A stretch of 53,578 nucleotides of DNA from positions 1 through 53,578 of the forward strand of contig CALSSY010000019.1 in the NCBI GenBank assembly GCA_943789135.1, in the 5' to 3' direction. Origin of the DNA: an uncultured Bacteroidia bacterium (GTDB lineage Bacteria > Bacteroidota > Bacteroidia > NS11-12g > UBA955). The translations under genes and the position numbers were made by a program. Positions within the stretch are counted from its first letter, which is position 1. Each line of letters begins with the position of its first letter. Under the pieces are notes generated by a model. It was not told the origin of the DNA. It saw only the letters and a program-made list of their open reading frames with translations, and searched no databases. Below, in pieces: positions 39,240-48,826 of this stretch.

Positions 39240-40257
39240 ATGCGCCGACAAACATTTTTGTATTTCTGTGTCGCGCTCTTCCTTGTTAATTGTAACCAAA
39301 ACTTTCCTGAAGGAGCGCTGATTATAAGCGAAACTGACACTTCGTACAACGAAGATATCTTAAGCGTTACCAAGAAGATTCAAAAAAATCCCTCTTTGGC
39401 AGAGAATTATTATCTGCGAGCTAATGCATTTTATTTTCAAAAGGAATATAACCTCGCCATTCAAGATTTTACGACGTCGCTACAACTTGAGCCCAAAAAT
39501 CCCCTGTATCGATATCGTCTAGCTGAATCTTATTTGGAAAAGGATTCTGCCAATTATGAAGAAGCCTCAAAACAACTCAAGACAGCGATTCAAATTAAAC
39601 CAGATTATGCAGAAGCGCAATATTTGTATGCTAAATTATTGTTAGCCAGACAGCAATACGATCAGAGTGACCTCATATTGAAAACAACTCACACAAAATC
39701 CAGATTTTGCTACAAAAGCCCAACTTTTGAGAGTTGTTGCTTATAAAGAACAGAGAGATACCTTAAAGGCATTGGCTATATTGGATAAAATCCTTATCGA
39801 AGATCCGAATAATTACGACGCAACAATGCAAAAAGCAATGTTTTTTGATGTCTTCCGACTTAGAACTTGCATCTCAATACGTTGACAAAGCCTTAGTAAT
39901 TGATGAATTTAGTGCGGAAGCCTTGTACGCAAAGGCCTATATTCTCCAACAAAAAGAAAAGTTTGCGGATGCTGAAATTTTATACAATCGTGTAATTAAA
40001 ATTAACCCAGCTCATGTTTTTGCTCATTACAATTTAGCGGTTATACAAGCCCTTTTTTGATAATCACGATGCGGTTATTGACTTGTGTGGTAAAATACTG
40101 GATTTAGAAACGGAAAACTATTAAAGCGCATACACTACGGGGTTATGCCTTTGAGCAAAAAGGCAATAAAAAAGCCGCTAGAATGGATTATCAAGCGGCT
40201 CTTAATATCAAGCCTGATTACGAACAGGCCTTGAAGTATTTGAGAAATCTTATTTAG
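39240..40257 (+). pseudogene. TPR-repeat lipoprotein, frame-disrupted
   Basis: Starts MRRQTFLYFCVALFLVNCNQ, a lipoprotein signal with Cys about residue 18. TPR units follow across frames: SLAENYYLRANAFYFQKEYN, PDYAEAQYLYAKLLLARQQY, SAEALYAKAYILQQKEKFAD and HTLRGYAFEQKGNKKAARMD. It ends with YEQALKYLRNLI. At least four frame changes occur (near 39690, the T6 runs at 39840 and 40053, and about 40120). It is probably an outer-membrane-anchored scaffold; the specific role is unknown. The ATG begins 2 nt after the tRNA, so the two may share a transcript. The 3' end overlaps the convergent lipoprotein by 8 bp. Confidence 0.78.
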
Positions 40258-40710
40258 TAGCTCTTAATTCAAGTTTCTCAATAACCCATTCACCCGTGCG
40301 GTTTTCCCACTCACGTTCTAATACAATAGATGAATTGGTCTTGGATTTTATGGTAAAATCAAAGCTTAAGAAATTCACGATATCTCCTGTAGCTGAAGGC
40401 ATACTCCAACTAGATTCGTAAGAATCGGGCTCACCATCGTAGCATTTTACTCCTTTGGTTAAAACGTCGCAAACATCATTCGCTTTAAATACGAAACACC
40501 TCATCTTTCAGACACTCATCCATAGCATCAACGGTTTGATTGTTCATCGTCTGAGAATATGAATACAATCCCCAAGGTTGAATCATAAAAACCTCTTTGT
40601 TGTTTTTTCCTGAAATGTCAACCTTGTTCACATTGTCTGGATCATCCTTTTCACATGACGTTAAGAAAAATACGCCAGCGGCCCATCAAAAACCATTTGT
40701 TCAATTTCAT
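40250..40710 (-). CDS. Small putative lipoprotein (about 150 residues), frame-disrupted
   Basis: Joined frames give MKLNKWFL, a hydrophobic stretch ending FFLTSCEKDDPDNVNKVDIS (lipobox Cys), then EVFMIQPWGLYSYSQ, and an intact C-terminal 84 residues (VCDVLTKGVKCYDG, IVNFLSFDFTIKSKTNSSIV, LEREWENRTGEWVIEKLELR). The alternating beta-strand pattern suggests a lipocalin-like small barrel, which is only a shape-based guess. Breaks lie near 40690 and 40500. I do not recognise the family. Confidence 0.55.
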
Positions 40711-40761
40711 GTGGCGAAAATAAGAGAAATGGGCCTTAATAAAGACCTTAAAGAATAAAAA

Positions 40762-41488
40762 TTACATTTCTGTTAAATCTTGAATGACCTCTGAAGCCAT
40801 TCTAAGTCCAAATAAAGCGGGCATGTATGAAATTGTTCCATAGAATGATTTCTTGTAATTACTGCCGTCAGTAAGTTTCATGCTATCACGTAAAAGTTCC
40901 CCGTGATTGAAAACTACTTTAAACCCTTTTCTGATATTGTGTCTTTTTAATCTTTTACGAATGGTTCGAGCAAAAGGACAATTATACGATTTTGAGATAT
41001 CGGCAACCTTAACCGTTGAGGCATCCAGTTTGCCACCAGCACCCATAGAACTGATAAATCGTTGATTCGTATCATAACAGGTCTTAATTAAATAAATCTT
41101 CGGGGAAACGGAATCAATACAATCCATGACATAATCAAAAGACTCATCCTTGATCAGGTTAATATTGTCCTCAGGTTGTTGAAATTTATCAATTACACGA
41201 AGTTCCAAATCGGGGTTGATATCTAAGAATCGACTTGCCATAACGGCAGCTTTTGATTGGCCTATGGTGCTGTTTAACGCGGGGAGTTGCCGATTCTTGT
41301 TGGTTGGGTCAACGGTGTCGCCATCTATAATGGTCATTTTACCAATACCGGCTCTGCAAATAAACTCAGCAGCAAAGCTACCTACACCTCCTAGTCCCAC
41401 AATTAGACACATTGGATGTTGCAGAGTTTTTCCGAGTTGTTGCTTTCCCAATGAGGAGTTCGGTTCGTTCCAGCCAATCGAGATTCAT
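40762..41488 (-). CDS. tcdA: tRNA threonylcarbamoyladenosine dehydratase (TcdA/CsdL, ThiF-HesA family)
   Basis: E1-like ATP-dependent enzyme that cyclises t6A37 in tRNA to ct6A. The N terminus MNLDWLERTELLIGK joins with one base removed (near 41447-41449) to GKQQLGK, followed by the nucleotide loop LIVGLGGVGSFAAEF. Next come DGDTVDPTNKNRQLPALNST (ThiF-type R and N residues), GQSKAAVMASR, DCIDSVSPKIYLI, and SSMGAGGKLDAS. About 240 residues, typical of the family. Divergent from the protease gene. Confidence 0.87.
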
Positions 41489-41565
41489 TCTGGCAAAAAT
41501 AAGGTCATATACTTCTAATTCGATAGTCCAAAAATTCCGTTGTTTGCACGTATCATTCGGTAGTC

Positions 41566-43906
41566 ATGATTGCGGATTCTCTATTGTTTTCGTGGTGGTA
41601 ATTCCTAGTTATCTCGGTGCTAGCAACAGCCCAGCATACTAACCGGCCTCGTCAGTTTTCATCCTTAGCAGTTGGGCTTCCAATCCTAAGGCTGGAGCGA
41701 ATTCCTTGCAGCTTATGAGTCAATCATTCGACTGAAAAGAGTTCACTATTCTACCAAACTTGGGAGAATAAAATCGGTCGTATGTCGGGAGGTTTTTTGG
41801 GTTCATTTGAAGCATTGGTTCCCCAGAACTTTCTGAGGAATAAGCTCATACAATTCAATGATCAATTTCGGGTATATACAGCGCGTTTTTACGATAGAAA
41901 TTAGATCCACAGAATCGATCTTTGGCCCTTATTGAGTATGCCATGAAGTGGTCTTTTGTAGAGGCTGCACGACGTCGCTTTAATTCGCCTAGACCGCTTA
42001 GATGATAAGGCTTTGCAACAAAGTCGAATGTAGCAAGCTGGCTCAGTCCCTTAATTTCTCCGGCTATCAAAGGAAAGAATGGGGTAGTGATGGGGATTGT
42101 TGACGTATTGGCTTCCAAACTACCCATCCCACTTTTTTCAATGAGGATGGTACTGTTTACCGTGTAAAACGCTTTTGGCAGCAGAAATACACAGAACCAA
42201 CTGGGTCCTGCGCCTTATGAGTTACGGAATTCTAAAAAATAGCGAAGAAGGAAATTTTAGCAGCCGTTGACGCGGATGGCTCTCATGGCACACATGTGGC
42301 GGGTATCGCCGCTGGATCTGGCTTCAAATCCCCTGATTTGAAATATGCCGGTGTTGCTCCCGATTGCGATTTGGTGTTTGTTGGCATTAAATATCAGAAG
42401 CGATATCTCTTGGGGGAAGTGCTCTTAGGCGATTATTTGGTTGCGAATGACGGCAATTACTAGATGGTTTTGATTATGTATTTAGATATGCCGATTCATT
42501 AAATAAGCCTGCCGTTTGTAATTTGTCATGGGGGATGCACACCGGCCCTCATGATGGCACCTCCTTGTTTGATATTGCACTCGAAGATATAATAAATACC
42601 CCCAATCCAAATTCTCAAAAAGCTACGGGTCGTGCATTGGTAGGCGCTAATGGAAATAGTGCTCAACACGAAATGCATATAAAATTGGAATTAAATGGGG
42701 ATTCTGCAGCCACTTTGGCGATGGACCGAAGTAGAAATAATTTCAAGACCGAAAATGTCTATTGCGATTTTTGGTCTGAACTTAATAGTAATCTTCAATT
42801 TCAAATCGTTTTAATCGATTCTCAAGATAATGTATTGATTGAAACTCCTTATTGGGATTTTTCCAAAGACACTTTGATTTCCGGTAAGCTGGTAAATAAT
42901 AAGGATACTTTTGAGGTTTTATTGTCATGGGACTCGAGCTTATCCCTACAATGGAAAATCGAATTTTCTGATGATGCTCGAAGCCAATTCAAACAAAAGA
43001 TTTATCAAAATTAATTTTAGAGGAAAAGGAGAGGTGCATGGATGGAATTCAGGAAGAACCTATGAATGGACGGCTGGAACATTTCGTAATTACATTAGAA
43101 AGTATAAACCGTCGCATTGGGTTAACGGAGATGCTGTTAGTACACTTATTGAAAATGGCGGCACATCAAAAGCAATTTTATCTGTAGGTTCCTATAATAA
43201 TCGCGTTAATTGGTTGAATTTTGAAGGCAAATTCCAATCCGATAGTGCTATTGACGAAGGTCAGATTTCGGGTTTTTCATCTTGGGGGCCGGCCTTAGAT
43301 GGTCGATTGAATCCAGATGTAGCCGCTCCAGGTCAATTTATTGCCAATGCCTATCATAAAGATGCTGTTCCGGGTTGGTTAAGTCCGTATATAGTGCACA
43401 AAGATCAATGGAATAACGATGATGTATATTGGGTATTATTGAGTGGTACATCCATGGCTTCGCCTCATGCTGCAGGAATCGTAGCCTTGATGCTTCAAGC
43501 CTCAGAAGGTCAATTATCAGCATCGGATATGTATGAAATTATCCGGAGTACCTCACAAAAAGACGCCTACACCGGAAATCAAGACAATTTTCAATACGGT
43601 ACCGGAAAAATTGATGCTTACAAGGCCATTATAGCCTCTGTTAATGCTATGAGAAATGATAAAATAGAAGTCAAAAGGCCTATTTTAATTGTACAGGAAA
43701 ATAGATTATGTTTGGTTGGGATGGAAGCGTCTAATTCTGAAATTTATTTTCAAATTTTTGATGCATCAGGTAGGGAAGTGTTTAGTAAGAAAACAAGAAA
43801 TAAATATATCCCCACTGATACAATAAGCACCGGTGTTTATTTTGTGCGTTATGGCCTTAGCGGAAACTCGTTTTCTCAGACAGTCTTCTTAGATAATAAT
43901 CGTTGA
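41566..43906 (+). pseudogene. Secreted subtilisin-like serine protease (S8) with C-terminal sorting-type domain, frame-disrupted
   Basis: Joined frames show a signal-like start (LVISVLATAQ), a propeptide-like region, then the S8 triad: Asp in VVMGIVDV, His in DGSHGTHVAGIAAG, Ser in LSGTSMASPHAAGIVALML. An insert domain of about 250 residues lies between the His and Ser blocks. The last 70 residues (YFQIFDASGREVFSKKTRNK, TISTGVYFVRYG) resemble a type A CTD that targets proteins to the type IX secretion system. Breaks are many before 42,500 and one is at about 42,994 (A run). The start near 41566 is tentative. Likely an extracellular protease. Confidence 0.8.
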
Positions 43907-43926
43907 TTTATTATTTTAAAGCGACA

Positions 43927-44859
43927 TTACTTTTGAGCTAAATAGCTTTCTACGTGTCTTTCTTTTTTTTCCGTGTAAATATCATCAATTGTTACCATTA
44001 TTCCTGTTTCTTCAACGCCGCCAAAATAGTCGTTAATACTAGTGCCGAAGGTTTTCATTGTAGGGCTGAGGCTCATGTAACTATTGAATAATGGAGGAAT
44101 GTTTTCTCCCAATTCTCTAACAAGTTTTGAAAGATGATTATAGGCCTGTTTATAAGGCAACGTTGATATTTCGTTTTTGAATTTTTCGTTTAATTCGGGT
44201 CGAACGATAGGATGAATGGGCTTTACCAATTCTTCTTTATCTGGAAAGAAAATTTGCATAAAGTCCAAGATTAAATTTCGAGCTTCTTTGTTGAAATCTG
44301 AATACATGGTAATCTTCCCAAAAAAATATTTCATATCGGGATTGTCAACAATCAAAGCCCCCAAACCATCCCAGAGATTGTCTAGGGAAAATATCCCTGC
44401 TCGGCTTCCTTGAGACGGTTGATAATCAGGCTGTACGAAGCTTCTGCCTAATTCAATGGTATAGGGGAAATAGTCTTGTTTAATCTTGTCTGAAAAATCT
44501 AATATTTCCGTAGTCGATAAATCATAATCTCCATTTTCTTTACGCGCATCTTTACAGAAAATGAACCGATATCCTCCAACAATTGCTTTGTCAGTAGGAT
44601 TCCAAACAATCAATTGTTGATAGCCGTTTTCCCTCGTGTCAAACTCATCTTGGTCAGAAGCTTTTCCAGTTCCGCCTCCAGCTTCACGAAAGGAAACCTC
44701 TCGCAAACGACCAACTTCATTCATTAGGTTGGGTTTTTCGCAACCTCGGAAAATATAGATTTCGTTATCAGCCTTGTTGGTTTTTCGAACAAAAATATCC
44801 CTACTTAATTCAGATATTAATATATCTCGAGAAACAGGATCCATCAACCGATCTGTCAT
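43927..44859 (-). CDS. glsB: GNAT-type N-acyltransferase, GlsB-like (glycine lipid synthesis)
   Basis: A 310-residue protein of the ornithine/glycine-lipid N-acyltransferase type. Visible family text: LMNEVGRLREVSFREAGGGT, VGGYRFIFCKDA, TIELGRSFVQPDYQ, DNLWDGLGALIVDNPDMKYF and FFGKITMYSDFN. In Bacteroides, GlsB N-acylates glycine with a 3-hydroxy fatty acid and GlsA adds the second acyl chain; here the two genes are adjacent (22 bp apart), which supports the same pathway. Cytosolic or membrane-associated. The assignment depends on the pairing; an ornithine lipid product cannot be excluded. Confidence 0.8.
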   Translation of the reverse strand: MTDRLMDPVSRDILISELSRDIFVRKTNKADNEIYIFRGCEKPNLMNEVGRLREVSFREAGGGTGKASDQDEFDTRENGYQQLIVWNPTDKAIVGGYRFIFCKDARKENGDYDLSTTEILDFSDKIKQDYFPYTIELGRSFVQPDYQPSQGSRAGIFSLDNLWDGLGALIVDNPDMKYFFGKITMYSDFNKEARNLILDFMQIFFPDKEELVKPIHPIVRPELNEKFKNEISTLPYKQAYNHLSKLVRELGENIPPLFNSYMSLSPTMKTFGTSINDYFGGVEETGIMVTIDDIYTEKKERHVESYLAQK

Positions 44860-44881
44860 AGTGGTGCAAATTAATTAATTG

Positions 44882-45715
44882 TTAGGAGATTGTCGCTTCC
44901 GTATTCTCTTTTAATGCATAAACGAGTTCCCGTATTTTTGCGGCTACCTCAATTGGTTTATTCCGATAAAGCTTTTCTGGCTCAATTGGATTTCCAAATG
45001 TCATTGTGATGGTTTTTCCTTTTTGTTTGAACATTTCATCGGGCAATGTGAACATTTCGAGATTCGCTTTGACACCTAAAATCTTCCTGATCTTTGATAT
45101 TATGTAAAAACGTTTTGTGTTTTCGCCATCAATAAACGTTGGAATGATGCAAAGTTTATGTTCCTTGGCTTTTTGTATAACACTTTTTTGCCAAGGTAAA
45201 TCTTGAACAATACCATCAATTTTTCGAGAAACAAATCCCGACGGGAAAATAATTATTGCTTTGCCCGATGCATATGCTTCACTAATTAATGCCAAGCTTT
45301 TTCTATCGGTTGAGCCAACCCGGTTCACGGGTAAGAACGAATCCTTAAGTGGGGTGATGTTCATGAGGATGTCGTTGGCCAAAAAAAGAAAGTCAGACCT
45401 TCGTTTTGCTACCTCTGCCATCAACGCCATACCGTCAACACCCCCTAAGGGATGGTTGGCAGCAATTATGCAGCCTCCTTTTTCAGGAATTCGGTCTAAA
45501 AATCTTGACTTTAATGTTACCTGATTGATTCTGAATACCGTATTGATGAATTCTGGGCCAACCTGGCCCTTTCCTTCATTCAATATATAGTTGATTTCAT
45601 CTTGATGGATGAATTTCTCAACCCAATTTAAGATAAAATTGGGCAGGCGTTTTAGTAGTTTGGGATTTTTATTTCCGAGTATTTTTCGGATATCAATCTT
45701 TAAAGCTTCAGTCAT
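44882..45715 (-). CDS. glsA: PlsC-like O-acyltransferase, GlsA-like
   Basis: A 277-residue member of the lysophospholipid acyltransferase family. The catalytic HxxxxD motif is ANHPLGGVDGMAL; further motifs are SFLPVNRVGS, IIFPSGFVSRK (block III, usually EGTRS-like) and IPTFIDGENTKR. As partner of GlsB it would O-acylate the N-acyl-glycine to form a glycine lipid or flavolipin precursor. The start overlaps the preceding phosphomutase by 8 bp, so the genes are translationally linked. Confidence 0.8.
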   Translation of the reverse strand: MTEALKIDIRKILGNKNPKLLKRLPNFILNWVEKFIHQDEINYILNEGKGQVGPEFINTVFRINQVTLKSRFLDRIPEKGGCIIAANHPLGGVDGMALMAEVAKRRSDFLFLANDILMNITPLKDSFLPVNRVGSTDRKSLALISEAYASGKAIIIFPSGFVSRKIDGIVQDLPWQKSVIQKAKEHKLCIIPTFIDGENTKRFYIISKIRKILGVKANLEMFTLPDEMFKQKGKTITMTFGNPIEPEKLYRNKPIEVAAKIRELVYALKENTEATIS

Positions 45716-47111
45716 TTAAAATGGCTTTCTTGGTTGCGTCCAATATTTCAAATGCACGTTTACTATCGGATGACTCTGCATAAACCCGCAATACAGGCTC
45801 GGTGCCTGATGGTCGAATCATAACCCAAGATCCATTCGAAAGGTGGAATTTGAAACCATCAATATCTTCCGTGCGTTCAATTTTGTATTCGCCAAAGGAA
45901 TCATAACTGTTTTTCTGGCAATTTTCTATGATGGATAACTTCAACTCATTGTTTATGTGAAGGTCGTAGCGTTCGACTGCAAATGCGCCAACCTTGGCAT
46001 AAACATCATCAATTAATTGAGATATGCTTTTTCCGGTTTTAGCCGCGTATTCCATCAATACCAAACCCATCCATATGCCATCGCGTTCTGGAATATGACC
46101 TTTGATTGCAATTCCTCCGCTTTCTTCAGCACCTATAAGCACATCGTCGGTTACCATGTGTTCACAGATATATTTGAAACCAATTTTGGTGGTAATGGTT
46201 TCTAAACCTTTGATTTCACAAAGCTTTGATATTTTATCTGAAACGGAAAAGCTCTTTACTACTTTGCCTGAATAACCTTTGAAATCTACCAAATATTCAA
46301 TCAATAATAGTATAAGATGATGGGAGTCTACAAATCTCCCTTTTTCATCAAAAAATCCAATACGATCAGCATCTCCGTCGGTTGCCAAGCCAAATTTGTA
46401 CGCTTCGGATGTTGGAATTAATTCAGAGATTTCGGGCAGATTTTTCAAAATAGGTTCTGGAGCTCGTCCTTCAAATCCAGGGTTATTTCCACCATGTAAA
46501 ACTCGTGCATCACTAAACAAGGCTGGAATGACGTTTCTTCCTGCGCCATACATGGCATCGTATACCAAATTCTTGCCGACAGATGTCAGAACTTCCATAT
46601 CGAAAGAATTCTTGCAATGGTCCAAATACATATTTTCAAAATCGGCGTAGGTAATGCGGCCGTTTGATACAAAGTGATCGAAACTATATTCCGGAATGAT
46701 AGCAAGGTCTGGGATTAAATTCTCGATTTCCTCAACCGTAGAAGGTGTTGCAGGGCCGCCATAAGCCGCTTTGATTTTAAATCCGTTGTAGGAAGGAGGA
46801 TTGTGGGATGCTGTTATTATGATGCCCATTCCAACATTCAACTTGTTAGCCGCTAAGGATATCATCGGAGTTGAAACAAAGTTTCTAGCCATTACAACAT
46901 CGATATCATGGGCGGCAAATATGGTAGCAGCTTCATTAGCAAACATCGAACCTGCGAATCTGCAATCGTGACCCAATACAATCTTTTTAGGTAAATTACT
47001 GCTATTTAGCCATTCTGCGCTGGCATAGGCTACGCGTCTCACGTTTTCCGTTGTAAAATGTTCGGCTATTATATCTCTCCAGCCGTCAGTTCCAAATTTT
47101 ATCTTATACAT
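45708..47111 (-). CDS. Phosphoglucomutase/phosphomannomutase family protein
   Basis: A 467-residue alpha-D-phosphohexomutase. Catalytic phosphoserine loop IITASHNPPSYNGFK, metal loop ATDGDADRIGFFDEKG, sugar-binding GAEESGGIAIKGHIPERDG and phosphate-binding RPSGTEPVLRVYAE are all intact. The N terminus (IKFGTDGWRDIIAEHFT) is standard. It interconverts hexose 1- and 6-phosphates in the cytosol; whether the main substrate is glucose, mannose or glucosamine phosphate is not clear. It follows the acyl-CoA dehydrogenase by 3 bp and overlaps glsA by 8 bp. Confidence 0.9.
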   Translation of the reverse strand: MYKIKFGTDGWRDIIAEHFTTENVRRVAYASAEWLNSSNLPKKIVLGHDCRFAGSMFANEAATIFAAHDIDVVMARNFVSTPMISLAANKLNVGMGIIITASHNPPSYNGFKIKAAYGGPATPSTVEEIENLIPDLAIIPEYSFDHFVSNGRITYADFENMYLDHCKNSFDMEVLTSVGKNLVYDAMYGAGRNVIPALFSDARVLHGGNNPGFEGRAPEPILKNLPEISELIPTSEAYKFGLATDGDADRIGFFDEKGRFVDSHHLILLLIEYLVDFKGYSGKVVKSFSVSDKISKLCEIKGLETITTKIGFKYICEHMVTDDVLIGAEESGGIAIKGHIPERDGIWMGLVLMEYAAKTGKSISQLIDDVYAKVGAFAVERYDLHINNELKLSIIENCQKNSYDSFGEYKIERTEDIDGFKFHLSNGSWVMIRPSGTEPVLRVYAESSDSKRAFEILDATKKAILND

Positions 47112-47114
47112 AAT

Positions 47115-48332
47115 TTATTCAAATGCGTTTATTCCTGTTATTTCCATCCCTAGAATTAGAAGATGTATATCATGTGTGCCTTCATAGGTGATTACCGATT
47201 CTAAATTGGCCATGTGTCTCATGATAGAATAATCTCCAGATATTCCATTACCGCCTAATATTTGTCGACACTCACGTGCAACATTCAGAGCAATTTCTAC
47301 ATTGTTGCGTTTTGCCATTGATATTTGAGCTGGCGTGGCTTTGCCCTCATTCATTAATACCCCCAATCTCCAGGCCATAAGTTGGGCTTTGGTTATTTCT
47401 GTAAGTGCTTCGCTAAGTTTCTTCTGTTGCAATTGAAAAGATGCAATTGGTTTGCCAAATTGCAAGCGTTCTAAGGCATATTTCTTTGCCGTTTCAAAGC
47501 AGTCCATCGCAGCGCCTATAACACCCCAGCAAATTCCGTAACGTGCAGAGTTCAGACAAGAAAGTGGGCCTTTTAATCCAATAACCCCGGGCAAGATATT
47601 GGTTTTCGGGATGCGGACATCATTAAATACCAATTCGCCCGTAGCACTTGCCCTTAGGCTCCATTTGTTTTGGATTTCTGGAGTTGTGAAGCCTTCCATT
47701 CCGCGTTCTACGATCACCCCTTGAACCTTGCCCTCAGGATTTTTTGCCCAAACAATTGCAATATCTGCTAGGGGTGCATTGCTAATCCAAGTTTTCGAAC
47801 CATTCAATACGATAAAGTCACCATCCTCAGTAAAGTGGGTTTGCATGCCATTCGGATTGCTTCCATGGTCCGGTTCTGTTAAGCCAAAAGCACCTAAATA
47901 CGTGCCGTTTGCTAATTTTGGTAAGAATTTCTGCTTTTGTTCTTCAGATCCGTATAAATGGATAGGGTGCATTACCAAAGAGCCTTGAACACTGGCTGTG
48001 CTTCGTATGCCGCTGTCTCCACGTTCAATTTCTTGCATCATCAATCCATACGTCAAATAATCCGCATCGGATCCACCGTATTTTGTTGGAACATGTGGCC
48101 CAAAAACGCCCAAATTGCCCATTTCTGGAAGTAATTCCTTGGGGAAATAAGATTCCTGAGCACAATCATTGATAATTGGCGATACGCGATTCTTAACCCA
48201 AGTTCTAACAGAATCTCTTATTTGAAGGTGTTCTTCGGTTAACAAATCGTCAATCGAATAGAAATCGCAACCTGTGAAAGTATCGCGATTTAAATTAGAT
48301 TGCCATAATTGCTCTAACTTTGAACGTTCCAT
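47115..48332 (-). CDS. Acyl-CoA dehydrogenase, glutaryl-CoA dehydrogenase-like
   Basis: A 405-residue FAD flavoprotein. The family text FGAFGLTEPDHGSNP-like is present (LGAFGLTEPDHGSNPNGMQT), then NGSKTWISNAPLADIAIVWA, FGKPIASFQLQQKKLSEALT and ILGGNGISGDYSIMRHMANL. The catalytic glutamate is in SVITYEGTHDIHLL. EPDHGSNP, the R residue in ASVQGSLVMHPI and YEGTHDIH are typical of GCDH, which oxidises and decarboxylates glutaryl-CoA in lysine breakdown. Substrate assignment remains inference. It is first in a four-gene minus-strand operon and has a leaderless-type promoter. Confidence 0.88.
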   Translation of the reverse strand: MERSKLEQLWQSNLNRDTFTGCDFYSIDDLLTEEHLQIRDSVRTWVKNRVSPIINDCAQESYFPKELLPEMGNLGVFGPHVPTKYGGSDADYLTYGLMMQEIERGDSGIRSTASVQGSLVMHPIHLYGSEEQKQKFLPKLANGTYLGAFGLTEPDHGSNPNGMQTHFTEDGDFIVLNGSKTWISNAPLADIAIVWAKNPEGKVQGVIVERGMEGFTTPEIQNKWSLRASATGELVFNDVRIPKTNILPGVIGLKGPLSCLNSARYGICWGVIGAAMDCFETAKKYALERLQFGKPIASFQLQQKKLSEALTEITKAQLMAWRLGVLMNEGKATPAQISMAKRNNVEIALNVARECRQILGGNGISGDYSIMRHMANLESVITYEGTHDIHLLILGMEITGINAFE

Positions 48333-48338
48333 GCCTTA

Positions 48339-48346
48339 CAAAAGTA
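48339..48346 (-). promoter_or_regulatory. -7 box TACTTTTG, 6 nt before the ATG at 48332
   Basis: Minus strand TACTTTTG, then TAAGGC, then ATG. The intervening TAA shows the upstream sequence is not coding. Leaderless mRNA predicted. Confidence 0.6.
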
Positions 48347-48386
48347 ATAAAGTGATTGTGTTCTGCATTAATTTTTAATAAACAGT

Positions 48387-48749
48387 ATGTTAATCCTAGT
48401 AAGTGTTCAAAAATCCCACCTATTTCTTCCAATAGGATGGTATAACGACGAAATTAGAATAAAAACCGAGGTTTTTATAGATGTTGATGTACAATATGAA
48501 TCCATTGGGGTGAATGACGAACTTGAAAATACCATCGATTACGCAGAAATACATAGATTATTGAAGGCTCTATCTGTAAATTCCTACAAGCTTTTAGAAT
48601 CTTTTGGAGAAGATTTTTTGAGACAATCAAAAGAGAAATTCGCCCATTTGAATTTGAAATTCATTAAAATTCGAATTCAAAAACCTCAAATTCTCGAATC
48701 GGGGAGTGATTGTGAGAGTCAGTTTATAGAGATGAAAGTGGAATTTTAA
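48387..48749 (+). CDS. folB: Dihydroneopterin aldolase-like protein (FolB family)
   Basis: A 120-residue protein with the tunnelling fold of FolB: FLPIGWYNDEIRIKTEVFID carries the early glutamate after the first strand, then VDVQYESIGVNDELENTIDY, YAEIHRLLKALSVNSYKLLE with the active-site glutamate, and the C-terminal IRIQKPQI with the conserved lysine. It would convert dihydroneopterin to 6-hydroxymethyl-dihydropterin in folate synthesis. Length and pattern fit, though identity looks moderate. The only promoter candidate is a weak TAATTTTT box about 10 nt upstream. Confidence 0.78.
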   Translation: MLILVSVQKSHLFLPIGWYNDEIRIKTEVFIDVDVQYESIGVNDELENTIDYAEIHRLLKALSVNSYKLLESFGEDFLRQSKEKFAHLNLKFIKIRIQKPQILESGSDCESQFIEMKVEF

Positions 48750-48812
48750 TTCTTCCGTCGAATAAGTCTGTATTTAATGTGATCAATGCTTTTTATGCTT
48801 ATCCAAATTCTT

Positions 48813-48820
48813 TAATTTTG
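48813..48820 (+). promoter_or_regulatory. -7 box TAATTTTG, 6 nt before the ATG at 48827
   Basis: TAATTTTG, then AGTGTT, then ATG. Full consensus and the same 6-nt spacing as at four other genes in this window. Confidence 0.6.
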
Positions 48821-48826
48821 AGTGTT

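Larger units (their letters stand above)
28500..43010. other. Block of dense frameshifts, probably low-coverage or unpolished assembly
   Basis: From about 28.5 to 43.0 kb nearly every gene changes frame every 50-300 bp, while the regions on either side average one break per few kb. Protein motifs remain recognisable in alternating frames (PBP2 CGKTGTAQN, RodA PSEFAK, MreB YAVHGRDLMTGIPK, ornithine aminotransferase active site, subtilase GSHGTHVAG). Several breaks fall in homopolymers (for example the T6 runs at 39840 and 40053). Treat gene ends and translations here as approximate. Confidence 0.75.

Noticed and set aside
28500..43010. A foreign or mobile island, or a pseudogene graveyard
   Set aside because: No integrase, transposase or flanking repeat was seen, and the genes are core ones (mreBCD, mrdA, rodA, rocD, tcdA, tRNA). 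Motifs are intact across frames, fitting sequencing error better.
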